In this document: positions 45,947 through 59,199 of the stretch, in pieces
Numbering within the stretch: the stretch's first letter is position 1
Layout: each line of letters starts with the position of its first letter
Source: Halichondria panicea
Taxonomy: Eukaryota; Porifera; Demospongiae; Suberitida; Halichondriidae
Length of the DNA stretch: 64,000 nt
Direction: 5' to 3'
Assembly: GCF_963675165.1 (NCBI RefSeq)
Contig: NC_087380.1
Coordinates: forward strand, 3,587,803 to 3,651,802
Position numbers and translations under genes: made by a program
The notes under the pieces: generated by a model
The model's database searches: none
Told to the model about the DNA's origin: nothing
Seen by the model: only the letters and a program-made list of their open reading frames with translations

Positions 45947-48900
45947 ATGAGTTTCAAGCACCATTTTTTCCTCTTTTTACTTTTGGGAAATGTGTCTTTC
46001 GTGTGGAGCCAAACTCAGAGTGAGTCATTATAATCTATTTTAAAGTAAAACATCTCATGTATATGTGATGAACCATTAATTTAATTTTTTGTTCTTATTG
46101 CAAGTCTATAGTGTGTAACTTTATCAATGGTACTCAAATAACGGCCTGGGAGATCATGCAGAACTTTAGCCATGCTGACGATCTGGAGTAGTTAGTGAAC
46201 GTGTTCAACCCCATGCAGGCACATAGGTGGCTTGCATTATATATAGTCTGCATGTCAGTGTGTCTTTTCCTGCCTGCCTGCTGTCTGTCTGTCTGGTTCT
46301 GCTTATTAATTTTGTATAGCCTTGATTTAGATTGGCTAGAGATCATGGCTTTTTTAAATAAACTCTTATGTTTATGTGCACCCTACAATTATACAAACCT
46401 ATTATGCTAATACTCCAGCTAGTAAAGGCTTCCTTGCCGGACTCTGTTGAGATACCATACTGTCTCAGTGCATCGCCTAAAACTGCAGCAGTGCTACATG
46501 CCATTTTAAAACTTGCCCCAACTGTATATGGCTAAATTTCATAGAATTGCAACACACATGACTATTAAAATGCATGTGTCTTGCATGCTGGTCATTCATA
46601 ATTATATAGGACTGATCATGATTTCTTGTGTGTAAATTAAAAGCCTTAAATTGTCCATTAACCCTATATAGATGTGACCTTATCAAGTGTTGGCAACAAA
46701 TTTGTAGTCGGTTTTCCCAGAAGTAATGGTCATGGAGAAAACCAGTTGTTTGTCGCAAACACTGGGTCGATTAATGTTAGTTTCACAGTCACACCAATTA
46801 ATGTTAGTGGGAGCGTTTCAACTTCTTCAACTACAGTAGTAAACATTCCATCTATTTTTGAGGTTTCTTCTATCAATGAAAGGAATAAGGGAATCCTTGT
46901 TGAAGCTGATGAAAACGTCAATGTGTATGGGATATCTTTTGCCACTTCAGCTACTGCAGATGCTTATTTGGCATTGCCATGTAATGAAATGGTAGTGTAT
47001 GAATACGAATATTATGGAATCTCATATATTTCCCCTGGTAGTGACTTTCCTAGTGTGATTTTGATGGTGGCTTGTGAAAATGAAACTGTTGTCAATTTTG
47101 AATACTCAACAATAACACTCAATAGTATGGAAACGTATCAGGTTGAAAGTGGTACTGATCTGACAGGAACAAGAATAACAAGTTCCAAACCCTTATCTGT
47201 ATTTAGTGGATCTGATTGTGCTAATGTTCCCCGAGATGTAGACTTTTGTGACCAACTGGTTGAACAAGTGCCTCCAACTGTGACATGGGGCTCAAAATTC
47301 TTCGTAGCTTCTCTCGAGGGTAGATCTACTGGTGAACGTATTCGTGTTCTTAGTGCCCGAGCAGCAAATGTAGCTGTGAACTGCAACACTGTGGTATCTG
47401 TCAGGGAATTCCAGTTGCAGAGTGGAGGGAGCTTCAGAGAATTTGAAATCCCTGTTAACAGTTTCTGTAGCATTGAATCCACTTCTCCAGTACTTGTTGC
47501 TCAGTATGCATATGGTAGTCAGAGTGAGAGTAAAAGATGTGGTGTGGGAGACCCATTTATGATGATAATTCCTCCAATTGAACAGTTTACAAACAACTAT
47601 TTAATAGAGACATTCGCTCGTTTAGAATACAGCTATGTCACTATGTATGTTGCTTCTGAGTTTTTTCAACCTGAACACATTTTATTGGACAATTCTGTTG
47701 TTTCTGGTTGGCATAATGTTAGCTGTTTAAGTGGAGAGGTTTGCGGTTACGTAAGTAGAGTGAATGTGTCCACTGGAGGCCATTCTATTCGCCATCAAAA
47801 CAGTTTAGCCGTTCTAGGCGTTTCAGTATACGGATTCGACTTGTGCAATTCTTATGGTTACCCTGGAGGCATGAGGTTGTCTCCCATACAATGCAGCTGT
47901 GGTCCAAATTCTACTTGTCTGAATAACATGAGGAACTTCAACTGCAAACGTGAGTTTTAATTAGTATATAGTTCCTATAAACAAGAAGAAAAGTTGGATC
48001 AGTTTTATGTGCCCTGCTCATATTACAATCCCACGAGTGGTTCCGCAGCCATGTGACATATAATCCTTTCAAATGCATGTCCATACAATTTAAGGTGAAG
48101 GTAACACTTCAATATAATTATACCTATTGTAGAGTGCGTAGGCACCACTTGTTGCCCACCTGGTCGTGATTCTATCTGGGGTATTGAATGGCCTGAAACT
48201 GAGAGAAATGCATCGATACAAAGAGATTGTCCTAGGGAAGACATTAGTGGTAAGTCAAACTGTTGGAATTTTTATTGATTTTATTGCTGTTAATAGGACA
48301 AGCCACTCGCTACTGTAACAGTGAAGGTGTGTGGGCTGACCCTGATGTCGTACAATGTAAAAACATTGAGTTTGTTAGCATTCTTGAGCAGGTAAGTATC
48401 CAAACAATACACACAGTCTAAGCTATTATAAGTCTTTTTGACTTGTGTCTAACTCACTGAAATTGCATGTATGTTTATTATAGGTAACCAGTATTTCAAG
48501 CCACGAGCTAGTAGAGCAAGCAGCTAATCTCACCATGCAACTGGCCGCCATAACTAAGCCAAACATAGTCTCATTACTACCCTCTTCCCTGAACACAACC
48601 AACCAAGTACTCAGTTTGGTGATCAGGGCCCTAGAGGAACAGTCAGAAAATTCTACCACTGATGCTATTGAGGTAAGTAAGAAATCAAATCTAGCTGAAT
48701 GCATGTTAGATATCCATGTAGCAATGACATGCATGTTACAGTATCCAACATTGAACTTTGCAAGTGCTAATGGCTTGGTAAAATTAAGATCGCAATAATC
48801 TACTACATAATTTATAGCTTTTTGCGAGATTGCAAATGTCACATTTTTTTGCTGAACTGGCTAATTCACAATGTTTACATTTGCAAAACCATTGTACTAT

Positions 48901-51900
48901 AATTGTTCCTCAACAAATTTTAAGCAAATCATGTTTTTCCATGCATAGCCAATAGTGGATGTACTTAGCAATATGCTTGAGGTGACCAACTATCAAGGAT
49001 GGAATGACCTGCAGTCTGTAAGTATATATAGTGCTGTATCACATTGTAAAGGTTTGCAATATTTATATACATAACTATAGAGTGATGCAGGTAGTCAAGT
49101 TTTGCTGGACAATGCTGAGAGACTGGGTGTTCTGTTGGCTAGGTCACAGAACGCTAATAATGCAACCATTGAGCCAGTTAGAGTGTCCAGGCCTAACATT
49201 GGTAAGAGGGTATAGTTATGATGTTCACTGCTCATAATGGACATGCATGCATCATGCAGCCATTTCTTCAAATGTGATTGATACTTCTAAGGCCTTCACA
49301 GAAGACATAACTTTTCCTAAAAAAGAAGATTTGGTCAATTTCACAAACACATCCATTTCGGTGTCTGCCGCTATTCGAACAACCTCAGCATTTTTGACAG
49401 AAATACAGAGTGAACGAAACAACACAGGTGCAATTTCTTTATAAGTGGTTAATGCAATTATGAATTTGGTTTCTGTTTATTACAATTATAGCTATCCCAA
49501 CTGTTTTCATCATTTTCCAAAATCTGGGCTCGTTTTTGCCTACCCCCACTGGTGGTTTCAGTAACACCACCCAGGGGGCATCAATTGTCATCTCATCTCA
49601 GGTAGGGGAGCGGGGGAATGGTCGACCCTCCCAGACACTCCAACAATCCCCTTTGTCTCTCAACTTCACTTTCAATAAAGTAAGCAACAGGCCGATTTTA
49701 TGTAAATTGATCATGATTGCACTTTCCTATAGGTTGAAAATTCCGAAAGTTATCGCTGCGTGTTCTGGAACTTCTCTGAGCCGTATGTTGCAAAATTAAC
49801 ACAGTCTGACTATTTATTGTGAAGGATGCAGAGTTGGCAATGGTGGCTGGATCAGTGATGGCGTATCAACTGTTGGCAATGCTACTGAGGGATCCACAAC
49901 TACTGTTCAGTGTTCTAGTACTCATCTCACTAGCTTTGCTGTCTTAGTGGATCTGGGAGATGGGTTGAAGGTACCACTTCATTGTGCTAAAGCAAGTAGT
50001 CCATTGTTCATTCTGCCAACAGAATATTTCTGAAGTAGAGAGCATAATTCTTGATGTTGTTTCTTATGCTGGCTGCTCTATCTCTGTGCTCTGTCTGATA
50101 GTAACCGTCGTCTTCTTCCTTGCTCAAGGGTGTGTGTGTGTGTGAGCTATTTCACTGCCAGTAGTTAAAATTACTTACTTATGTGTATGTGATTATAATC
50201 GTAAAATAATAAACGATGACCGGAGTGTGTAATGATACCGTGTACGAGGGTACAGCAGGGCATTGATTGATTGACGCGTAAATATGTACCTGTGTGACTA
50301 CGTATGTATATCATTTACATGCAGGAGACAACTTTTCAACAAAATCCACTATTTTGTTCATCTTAACCTCTCCATTTCTCTGCTGTTGGCTTACTTTGTG
50401 TTCAGTGTTGGAATTGAAACTGCAGTTGGAAATACGGTAAAGCATGATGTGTAGATATAATTAGATAATGCACTAATGCGCATTATCTAATCTGGATTAC
50501 AATGCGCATTACTTTGCGTGTAAACAGGGCTATAGTCAGAACTTTCTTCCCTCTCTAATAGGTTGGCTGTGCTTTTGTGACTGCCCTCCTTCACTATCTG
50601 TTCTTGGCAGTGTTCTGTTGGATGTTGTGTGAGGGAGTCATGCTCTATCTGATGTTGGTGGCCGTGTTCAGTGCAGTAACAAAGAAATGGTGGTTTTTTC
50701 TTATGCTTGGATACTGTAAGTATTATATAATGTCAATCTTTATGCCTGCATAATTATACTTGATTTTATTTCCCTTTAGTGCTTCCCCTGCCCTTTGTGT
50801 TGACCACTGTGGCTGTTAGGTGGTACTACTATGGTGTGACGGAGACAAAAAAGTCAGAATTGTGAGTGGTTATATATAGATATTTGTACTTTTTCATGAC
50901 TGTATGCAGTTGCTGGTTGACAACTAAGGATGGGACAATCTTTGGATTTGTTGCTCCAATGCTGGCAGTTCTTGTGGTGAGTGTATATCACAATCTATCA
51001 TCATAACATGAACTGTGTCAGATCAACGTGGTCTTCCTGGGATTCATTCTGAGGGTGCTGTGGAATGACAAAACAAGAGCTGCTAGCAAACAGAGTGATG
51101 AGAAGAGAAATGTGACGAAACTTGCCAAGTAAGGCTAATAAAGCAACAGTGTTATAATGTTATTGTTCTTGACAATTTAAACAGGTCACTACTGAAGGGC
51201 GTAGTTGTTCTCCTGCCACTACTTGGCCTCACTTGGGCATTTGGACTGCTCACTCTTGTCAGCAACACTTCAGCTTTTGCTTGGATCTTCACCATCCTCA
51301 ACTCATTCCAGGTGAAAGGAATACTCAACTTCATAATAGTTTGATATTATCATCTTGTTTCGATAGGGAGTGACTATTTTGTTTTTTGATGTTATAAGGA
51401 ATGATAAGGTATACCATTACTGCACACAATTCTATTGTATTTAACTGTACCGGTTGAAGGTAAGGGGAGAAATCAAGATCGGCTACTGGTATAGAAAGTT
51501 TTGCCGTACCTCTGCAGTTTCAAGCGATACAGTGAGTGTTAATAATCGAATTGTAATTTAACATGTTCTCTATAATGCAGACATCTGGAATGCCTACCCT
51601 CGTAAGGCAAAGCTCAAAAGGTAGATTCTACATTGTACACTGAAAACTCACTTTCTGAGCAGTATAGATCTAGTATCTAGTATAGAGCACCTTAGATATA
51701 TATTTTTGCAGACACCAGCACGCTCAAATCCACTCTCCCAAGAGCAGGAACGCTGCTCCTATCTGAACATTCGGAGCAGTCACAGTACTCTCAGCTTCCA
51801 ATAATTATGGTGAGACATTTACAACCAATGGCTATGACATTGCATGTGATTGTTTTTTGTTTATGAAGGAGGCTACTGGGGATTCAATGGACACTAAGGT

Positions 51901-51994
51901 CAATCTTGAGCACATTGTTGAGCAGGATAGTGATGCGGCTAACGAGGACCTCAAGACAGCAACTCTCATTGATGGAGATACTGGTGAAAACTGA
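45947..51994 (+). CDS. Adhesion GPCR B2 with IgGFc-binding ectodomain
   Basis: Direct duplicate of B1 with the same 23-exon structure and all splice sites retained. The signal-peptide exon starts at 45947, the large IgGFc-binding exon runs from about 46672 to 47949, and the tail exon ends at 51994. The ectodomain differs from B1 at only a handful of residues (for example G for D in the CxYVS motif near 47745). One extra Asn codon occurs in the GAIN region near 49160. In TM7 a His of B1 (FFHVIRND) is Asp here (near 51388), an unusual charge change inside a membrane helix. GPS HL/T site and 7TM motifs are intact. Both copies look functional. A2 is divergent upstream and C2 follows downstream, as C1 follows B1. 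Confidence 0.88.
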
Positions 51995-52221
51995 ATTATA
52001 GTTAGACTGGCTTCAAAAAGAAAGTATAAGATCTAGTTGTTAGATTTAGTCGTGTGCTGCATGTTTTGTAGTTAAGTTTTGTTAGCCTGACTGATAAAAT
52101 TATGGTAAGGTCATTGCATGGGCCAGGAGTTCTTACCTATACCTGCATGAAGATTGACGGGTAGTAATTTTGCTCTGTTTTTTAGGGTACTCTATAATTT
52201 TGGCGGATTATTCATTAGCAC

Positions 52222-52227
52222 AATAAA
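52222..52227 (+). terminator. Polyadenylation signal candidate, B2
   Basis: AATAAA 228 bp past the B2 stop, as in B1. Confidence 0.4.
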
Positions 52228-52521
52228 AAGTAGATAGAAAAGGACAACAGGGGCAGGATCCGAAAAGAGGGGGCAATTTACAGAAACATTTTTACTAAAA
52301 AAAGGTTAACTGTTTTTTTCAAGCCCTAGCTTTTCTGGTCATGGGTTGATTGATGTCTACAACATGAGACATAGAGTACAAGAAGGGCTGGGGCTATTTA
52401 TATAGCCAGGTGTCTCTTCACTAACAACGATGGTCAATAGTGAAAGCAAAACATTTCAAGTGATAAGTGTTTTGTTTGCAGCTAATGCTAGATTTTAGTG
52501 ATTGCATTGATTTGGATTATA

Positions 52522-52576
52522 TTAATACTTCCCCTGTCTCATATATAAAATTAATATGAGACAGGGAAAGTATTAA
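52522..52576. repeat. Short inverted repeat downstream of B2
   Basis: Counterpart of 17272-17324 with a 2-bp longer loop (extra TA). Confidence 0.65.
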
Positions 52577-52956
52577 TACGAGCCGGACCCAATAATTGGC
52601 TACGTCTGGCATATCTTATGTTGAAATACAGTCCTTCTCTTGTCTATAAAAACAGTTACTCTTGTGGTACATGTAACAGATACCAGTGAATTTTACTTTA
52701 AACTATTTCAAAATGTTTCCAAGTAATTTACAGTGCGACATGTAAATTCTGGCAAACTATAATTGTGGTACTCTCTGTCAACACAAGCATGCATTGCATA
52801 CAACTCCTAATTACTATATACTTACTATAATTAATTGCAGAAAGAATAGCTGAAGGAATCTTTGTTGTCTCATAATTGGTACCGTCTCACAATACTCTAG
52901 CTCTAGCATGCAGGAGTGCATGAATACACTCCTGGTAAGTAGCAAAAGACTGATAT

Positions 52957-52992
52957 AGATCTAGATATAGCAGGAATGCTATATCTAGATCT
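52957..52992. repeat. 16-bp-arm palindrome upstream of C2
   Basis: Exact counterpart of 17706-17741. Confidence 0.7.
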
Positions 52993-53249
52993 GCATGAAG
53001 GCATCTGGCTCAGCTTCATTCAGCCTTGAAAAGTGTACTAGATGGGTCTGCTATTCTGCATGCAAAGACTTCTATCAGAGTGGTGTCACCGCCGCGCCAG
53101 TGGGTGTACATTGTACACTGCATGTAATTACCCCTTGAAAAATTATTAAACATCGTATGGTAAAGGGTTGTTACATTTATAACCAGAAAACTAGAGTCTA
53201 CTTTCACTCACATCAAGGCCACATGGCCTAGCCTGTCAGATCAGACACA

Positions 53250-56200
53250 ATGGAATCAAGCAAGCCCACTTTAGCTGCTGTATTAAATGAGCTAGTTCCG
53301 ATTGAAGACAAATGGCAGGACATTGGGATACAGCTGAACCTGAAAGATGAAATATTGCTGGAAATCGAGAGAAAACCCACCAACACACGCTCTCAGTTGC
53401 GAGAAATGATTCGCCATTGGCTGGACACTAGTAAGGCTTCTTGGACTGACCTAGTTTCTGCTTTGAGTACACGTTTAGTCTCAGAGGAAACCATAGCAGG
53501 TGTACTGAGCTCTACGTATTGCTGTGAACCCCTCAATACTGATGGAGGGGAAAGCCGCAAAGATTCGTTGGAGAGAGAGCCTCATCTCAATGGCAACTAT
53601 CGCTCTGAAGCTACAACTAAGTCAATTGTAGTGAGAGTCAAAGGTCGAAATGTACCCCGTGAAATTATATCACGGCTCGAAAAGACAGTTCCAGAGTGTG
53701 ATGGCACAGAGCTTAGTCTTGGAAACTATGAGGTGGATAAGGGTCACACCCATAAATCTCATCGTCACTCAATTTCAAGCGCTTCAGGCATGTTTCTAAG
53801 ATAACGTTGTCAATTTTAATGTTTCTCCACCTGTATAGAGCTTCTAAAAAGTGAGGTTGGAAAGTCGCTGAGAAGAAAATCGCTGAGTGATGTTAAATCT
53901 GCTAGAAGACACCTGGTAAGAAGATTTATGTGCATGTATAGCAAAATGTTTGTTTTCCCACCGGTGTGCAATTGCTATATACTGATTGTGACTGTCACCT
54001 CAGAATGGTCACTCTGAACCAGTAGTGATTGACTCAAGGTCAAAGCACACCCCAGAGGGAAATCCTGACCTACAGGATCGTATACGAGGTATGACTAGAA
54101 AGAAATACTGTTGAGGTAGTTCGAATCTGTAATGGCGTGAATGTCTCGTAGATTATTGCCCTTTGCTTTAATGTACATGTGCAACAACTGCAGTTCTTCA
54201 TATTCCTCCAAACCACAGGCTCATACTCAGAAGGTACAACGGAAACTCCCAACTCAAGATTGAAGTCGAGGCAGACCAGAGTCGTTGAACACACACCAAG
54301 AGATTACACAAAACAACTGGTATCATCCACTGACAAACGTAAGAGTCAATTCTTACCTGAGAAGGAGAAACATACTCCAAGACGACCAGACAAAGACATG
54401 GCGACCGTTAGTCGATTCAATAACTCATCATCGCCAAATCGTTCCTCAAAAAGATCCATAGACGTGAAAAATATGACAGATAGATCAATAAAGGCTCCAG
54501 AACTCTTAAAAGATGCTCACATTCTGAACCGGAATGGAATAGCGGCTGCAATTTGTGACACTGTGAAGACAACTCTAAACGAAAATAAATATGACAAGCA
54601 AAAAATATTGAAGGTGGAATCAGATGCACCTAAAAAACGAGCGAGTCTGGATTCGATTGAGTCACCCTGTGAAAAGACGGCTACAAAGCCTGTTAGAAGG
54701 TTTGATGAAGCTGTGAAATCCCTTATGAAGAGTAGTAGTTTAAAACATTCTAAAAGTGTGGAAAGAAACGTGAAAGTGTCTGATACAGATTCAACCTCAG
54801 AAAACAACAAAATCTCTCACTGTCACTCCACTCATTCTGAGCGCTCAACGTCCAGCTCACATTACCCCACAAAGAAAACTTCAGACACAAAAATGAAAGT
54901 GAAATCAAAAGAAGGATCTGATTTGGAGATAGCCTCTAAATACAAACACTCTACAAAATCACCTGTTGAAAGAGAGCGCAAATCCCGGTCAAGTAAAGTG
55001 GTCAAGATTGAGGTGACTAGTGACGGTTCTCCCTCTCAAAAGATCAAGAAGAGCTCTCACCACCACTCTAGTGACTCAGAACTTGCGAAGTGCAAATCAA
55101 AACACACTAAAAATAAATCCGAAAAAAGTGCAGAGAGAAAGAGGAAATCTGAAGAAGAGTCCGGCTCAGAAACTGTTTCAAAAAAATCCAAGCGCTCACA
55201 CTTGACTAAATCTCCTCTTCAAAATGAAAGTGACTCCTTGCCGAGTAAGGTGATCAAAATTGAGGTGTCCAGTGATATAGAAGTATCAACCCGCCGAAAG
55301 ATAAAAAAGAGCTCGCACAAATACTCTAGTGATTCTGACAGTACAAAGAAACAATCTGAAAAGCATGCAGTTAAAAAAAAGAAATTGGAAGCAGAAAAAG
55401 AGGCTGAACCAGAATCGACCTCCAAGAAATCCAGGCACTCAAAGATGTTACCTGTTTCGACTCCTTCAAATAAGATGATCAAACTCGAGGTAGCAAGTGA
55501 CACTGACTCTCTGCCCAAAAAGAGCACAAAGCCTCACTCACTCTCTACTACTGCCCTCCCCCTCTCACTCACAAAGCGTATCAAAACTGAAGTACTCTCT
55601 GACTTGGAAAATGAATATACACCCGAAAATGAAGTTTATAGAATTTCTGTTCCAGTCGCAAATGTAATAAAACCGAACGCTAAAGTGTCTAACTATGAAC
55701 ATAATACTGATTCTGTCGTTAAACATATGGCTGATTCGAGAACCCCACAAGAGAGATATGCTTCTTCCACTGTCATGCCGGCTCAAACCACCACTACACT
55801 ACTACCACATTTCCAACAGGTGCGGCCGCTGATCCCACATATAAACTCATTCCCCATGACTGGACCTACTGCTCCCATTGTTCCCTATGTGCCAGTTGGC
55901 AGAGTACCATCTTATTATCAACCTCTGCTGCCAATCCCTGCCAAGGTATGACAGAAATTATTACTTTGTACTAAAATGACACTACTGTATAGGGGGTAAT
56001 TTTTGTGGGGTAAAAAATTCGTTTTTGGCGGTCATTTTCGTGAGTAACAATTTATTTTGCTACATTGCCTGCACTGCGCAATGCAATGCCTCAATAAAAA
56101 TGTTATCCACAAAAAGGTAGCCGGTATGCGTTCCAGCTACCTTTTTGTGATAACATTTTTGTCGAGGTCAGTTTTCCCATGAAAATAATGAATATCTTAC

Positions 56201-59081
56201 CACATGAAATTACTCCTATAATTATTTCCGGTAATCTTAATGTTTTGTCTGCTCAAGATGTGAAAATTATAACTTCCCAAATCTCCTCGCGAGTAGCTTT
56301 TGTTTCCAAATTATCTGTGAGTACACGTTTTTACGATTTTACTCTCATTCGCAAACGTAGTGAATGTTAATGCCCACAAAATGTTTTGTCGTCTTTTAAG
56401 GTACATGTATGGCAAATGTTTTTGGTCTAGCCCTATAGTCATAGTTATGCACTTGTTAAAGTAATGCCCCACCTCCCCCCTACCGGGGATAAGTGGGGAT
56501 TAGTTGGGGATTAGACTTGAAGTTGCTCCCCTACCTAGGAGAATTAGACAGATCACCTGATGCATGCGTTGGGTCAAAGGTCAATTAAAGATCACATGAT
56601 GTCTGCCACACTCTTCCTTCCAACACATGCTGAGTACAGTGAGAGCAAAATTTACAGTTTATTGATCCCGAGCAATCTCTGCCTTCTTGACTTCACTAGC
56701 TCTATAGGAGTATAGCTCTATAGGAGTATAGCTGTCAATATTTATATAGTAATTCTGATACTTCAAATAATCTGTTTATCTTCTCGCTAGAGTGTGATAC
56801 AGGTCTAATCCCCACATCACCCCCATGTTGTACTAGGGGCTACCAGGGGATTAGACCAAATAACATGCCCAAAGGTAGGGGTATTAGATCAGGTGATTGG
56901 TCTAATCCCCACCTATCCCCGGTATGGGGGGGGGGTGGGGCATTAGATTGACAAGTGCATTATTGGTATATGATTCTCAATCAGTATCGATTGACTCCTT
57001 TCCTTTCTATACAGATACCTTCCCTTATGGACATATCGTTTCCATCAGTTAGCGAGACCACCCCCTACAAACACAGCAGACAGCAAACAGCTGTTTCGGA
57101 TGCCCTCCACCCCAAACCCTCTAATGTAACTTTGGGCGAATAATATCTTAGCTAATTTTGTCCGGCTATTTCGGTACTCATTATAATTTATATGTACCCC
57201 CTACAAAGAAAATTGCATGTATTCATCGTAACTTTTATACGGAGAAACCCTTGTTAACGGCCACCCTTGAAGAAATGCCAGTCACCCAGGGGTCCAATTT
57301 GCATACAAAACAACCCTTGACAAAATGCTACCTCTGTATAACTTGTTCCCTAAATCACTAATCTTAATGTTTTGTCTGCTCAAGATTGTGAAAATTAGTG
57401 ATAATTATTCATTACTTCCCAAACCTCCTCGTACATTTTCCCTACAGATTAGTGTACCATCTTTTGTGGATATCTCTTCTGAATCATCAGTCGGCAAGGC
57501 TACACCTGGCAAACATGACAGACTGGGAGCACCTGATCCCAACACCTTTCAACCAACGCCTTCTAAGGTACACATACTGACAGTGCATGTGCATCATCCT
57601 AAGGATCATCTCTTTCCTGTACTAACAGTGTATAGTCTATGTAGTGCTCAATTATATGTCCCTATTGTTACCCGAGGCCGTGCCGCGGCCAGCGGGTATA
57701 GTAGTACGTTGGTTTGTTTGTTTGTGACATCTGAGTCTACTCCCCTGGATACCATAACCAGCGTGGATAGCCTTCACACAACAAGTTATGCCTCGGTGCG
57801 CATGCGCAAGCGAGGTATACGGTTGTGTGTGTGTGTAGACTGCTACAGCTGCTCAAGGATCAATTGAGTGGAAGTAAGAGATTCTATAAGCTTCTAGATT
57901 ACCCCCTCTTTGAGTTTGCATGCAGCAAATGTTTATCGTGATAATTATAATGTGTGTATAAAAGCTATTAGTAGCTTTATGTTATGTAGCTTTGGCATCT
58001 CCACCGAGGCATCAGCACCTGCGATGCTTTCATTATTTAAAGTGGCAGATTTGATGTTAAAGCCTCGTTGTAGAATAAAAGCCAGTAAGAAGCTTGAACT
58101 TGCACGTTGGCTAGCTAGCTAACACACGTCATTTATTCGAGGTAGATCTATACATAATTATTTGCAGCTGAAGTGATCCTTTACCCTAACTGAACACTCC
58201 TCTGGGTTTTATAGATCCTATTTATTCATGTCAACAGCCGAGGGTTAGCACTTCAGTGCTGTAGTGTACTGTAGTTATAATTATTGGCTACATGTTAACA
58301 TAATTATGATAAAAGGTGTGCTCCATCATTCTCTCCTCATCGTCCCCCATATGTTTCCTCACTCCCCCATTGCTTCCTCATTCTCCCCTCGTACTTCCCT
58401 CACGGAGTGGCATCTGTGCCGGCCAGCTTTAATTGGTTGAAAATACATTGGCTTTGTGGTGATAGTGACCGGTCCTTAATTACTGTACATGTATATACTA
58501 AACTAAGTGCTATCTATACTGTCACATATCCATTCAACTGCAATTTTTCCGTGCAGGTACGTAAAGTGTCCTCAGGCACCAAATCATCAGAGAAACCACC
58601 AAACTCTCCCAAACCAAACGCTGACGAATTTAATGTTCCCTCAACATTTGGCGATGAAGATTGTGCCAAGAGACAGTTTATTGCTCGGAAGTGTGTCAAA
58701 TGCAAACGTTTGCCCAGAAAGCCCAAGCGTTCACGATGCTGTCTCCTCTTGTATTGTGAGCCATGTTCCATGGATACCAAGTACCAGCTGTGTAGCGTGT
58801 GTAGGAGGAAACAAGTGTTCAAACTCGATTCTGAACTCAACAACAAGATACCCAAACTAACTGTCTTCTGTAAGCACAACTCAGGAGGTTGCAATTGGAA
58901 GGGCAAACTGTACAAGCTCAAAAACCATCTTTTACACGAATGCGAGGTCCCCTGTCCGTACAGCTCGTTTGGTTGCCAAGCAACGGTCACCAATGACAAC
59001 TACAAGAGTCACATTGAGAAGTTAGCTTTAGTGCACCTTGAACTGTACAAGAAGAGCAGGAATGAACCAGCTGACAGTTAA
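53250..59081 (+). CDS. C2: Death domain / RING-like / TRAF-type zinc-finger protein
   Basis: Seven exons, about 1060 aa: 53250-53787, 53839-53915, 54004-54088, 54219-55945, 57015-57125, 57448-57567, 58557-59081; phases close exactly. Residues 1-90 match a Death domain (W-x2-IG, LKDEILLEIE, WLDTSKASWTDL). Residues 234-809 are a single exon of Ser/Lys/Glu-rich disordered sequence with many basic KKS/KRK clusters and repeated SPSQKIKKSS-like units. Residues about 932-972 form a RING-like Cys cluster in which the usual His is Leu (CLLLYCEPC), followed by a TRAF-type zinc finger (about 990-1050; GCNWKG, NHLLHECEVPC, FGCQATV). Predicted intracellular signalling adaptor of Death/TRAF type; nuclear localisation is possible from the basic tracts. 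Intron 1 appears to use a GC donor. It ends 118 bp from the 3' end of convergent ZNG1. Confidence 0.85.
56089..56167. repeat. Hairpin inverted repeat in C2 intron 4
   Basis: Arms CCTCAATAAAAATGTTATCC...AAAAGGTAGC and their near complement around a loop of about 15 nt; part of a small element that begins near 55990. Deleted from C1. Confidence 0.6.
56448..56959. mobile_element. TGCACTTGT MITE in C2 intron 4
   Basis: 512 bp bounded by TGCACTTGTTAAAGTAATGC and GCATTAGATTGACAAGTGCA, with CCCCACCTCCCCCC/GGGGGGTGGGG just inside each end. Internal repeats of GGGGATTAGAC. No ORF. Confidence 0.7.
57788..58012. mobile_element. Internally deleted ATGCCTCGGTG MITE in C2
   Basis: Shares both ends and insertion context with the 524-bp copy at 21725-22248 but lacks the centre. 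Confidence 0.7.
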
Positions 59082-59199
59082 TGTGATGTGATATGTGATG
59101 TGATGTGATGTGATGTATACATGTACGTGTGTTTGGCAGTTGCATGATTATCAGATATATATTTTTTTCAAAATGATTCATCTAATATTATTGTGACAA

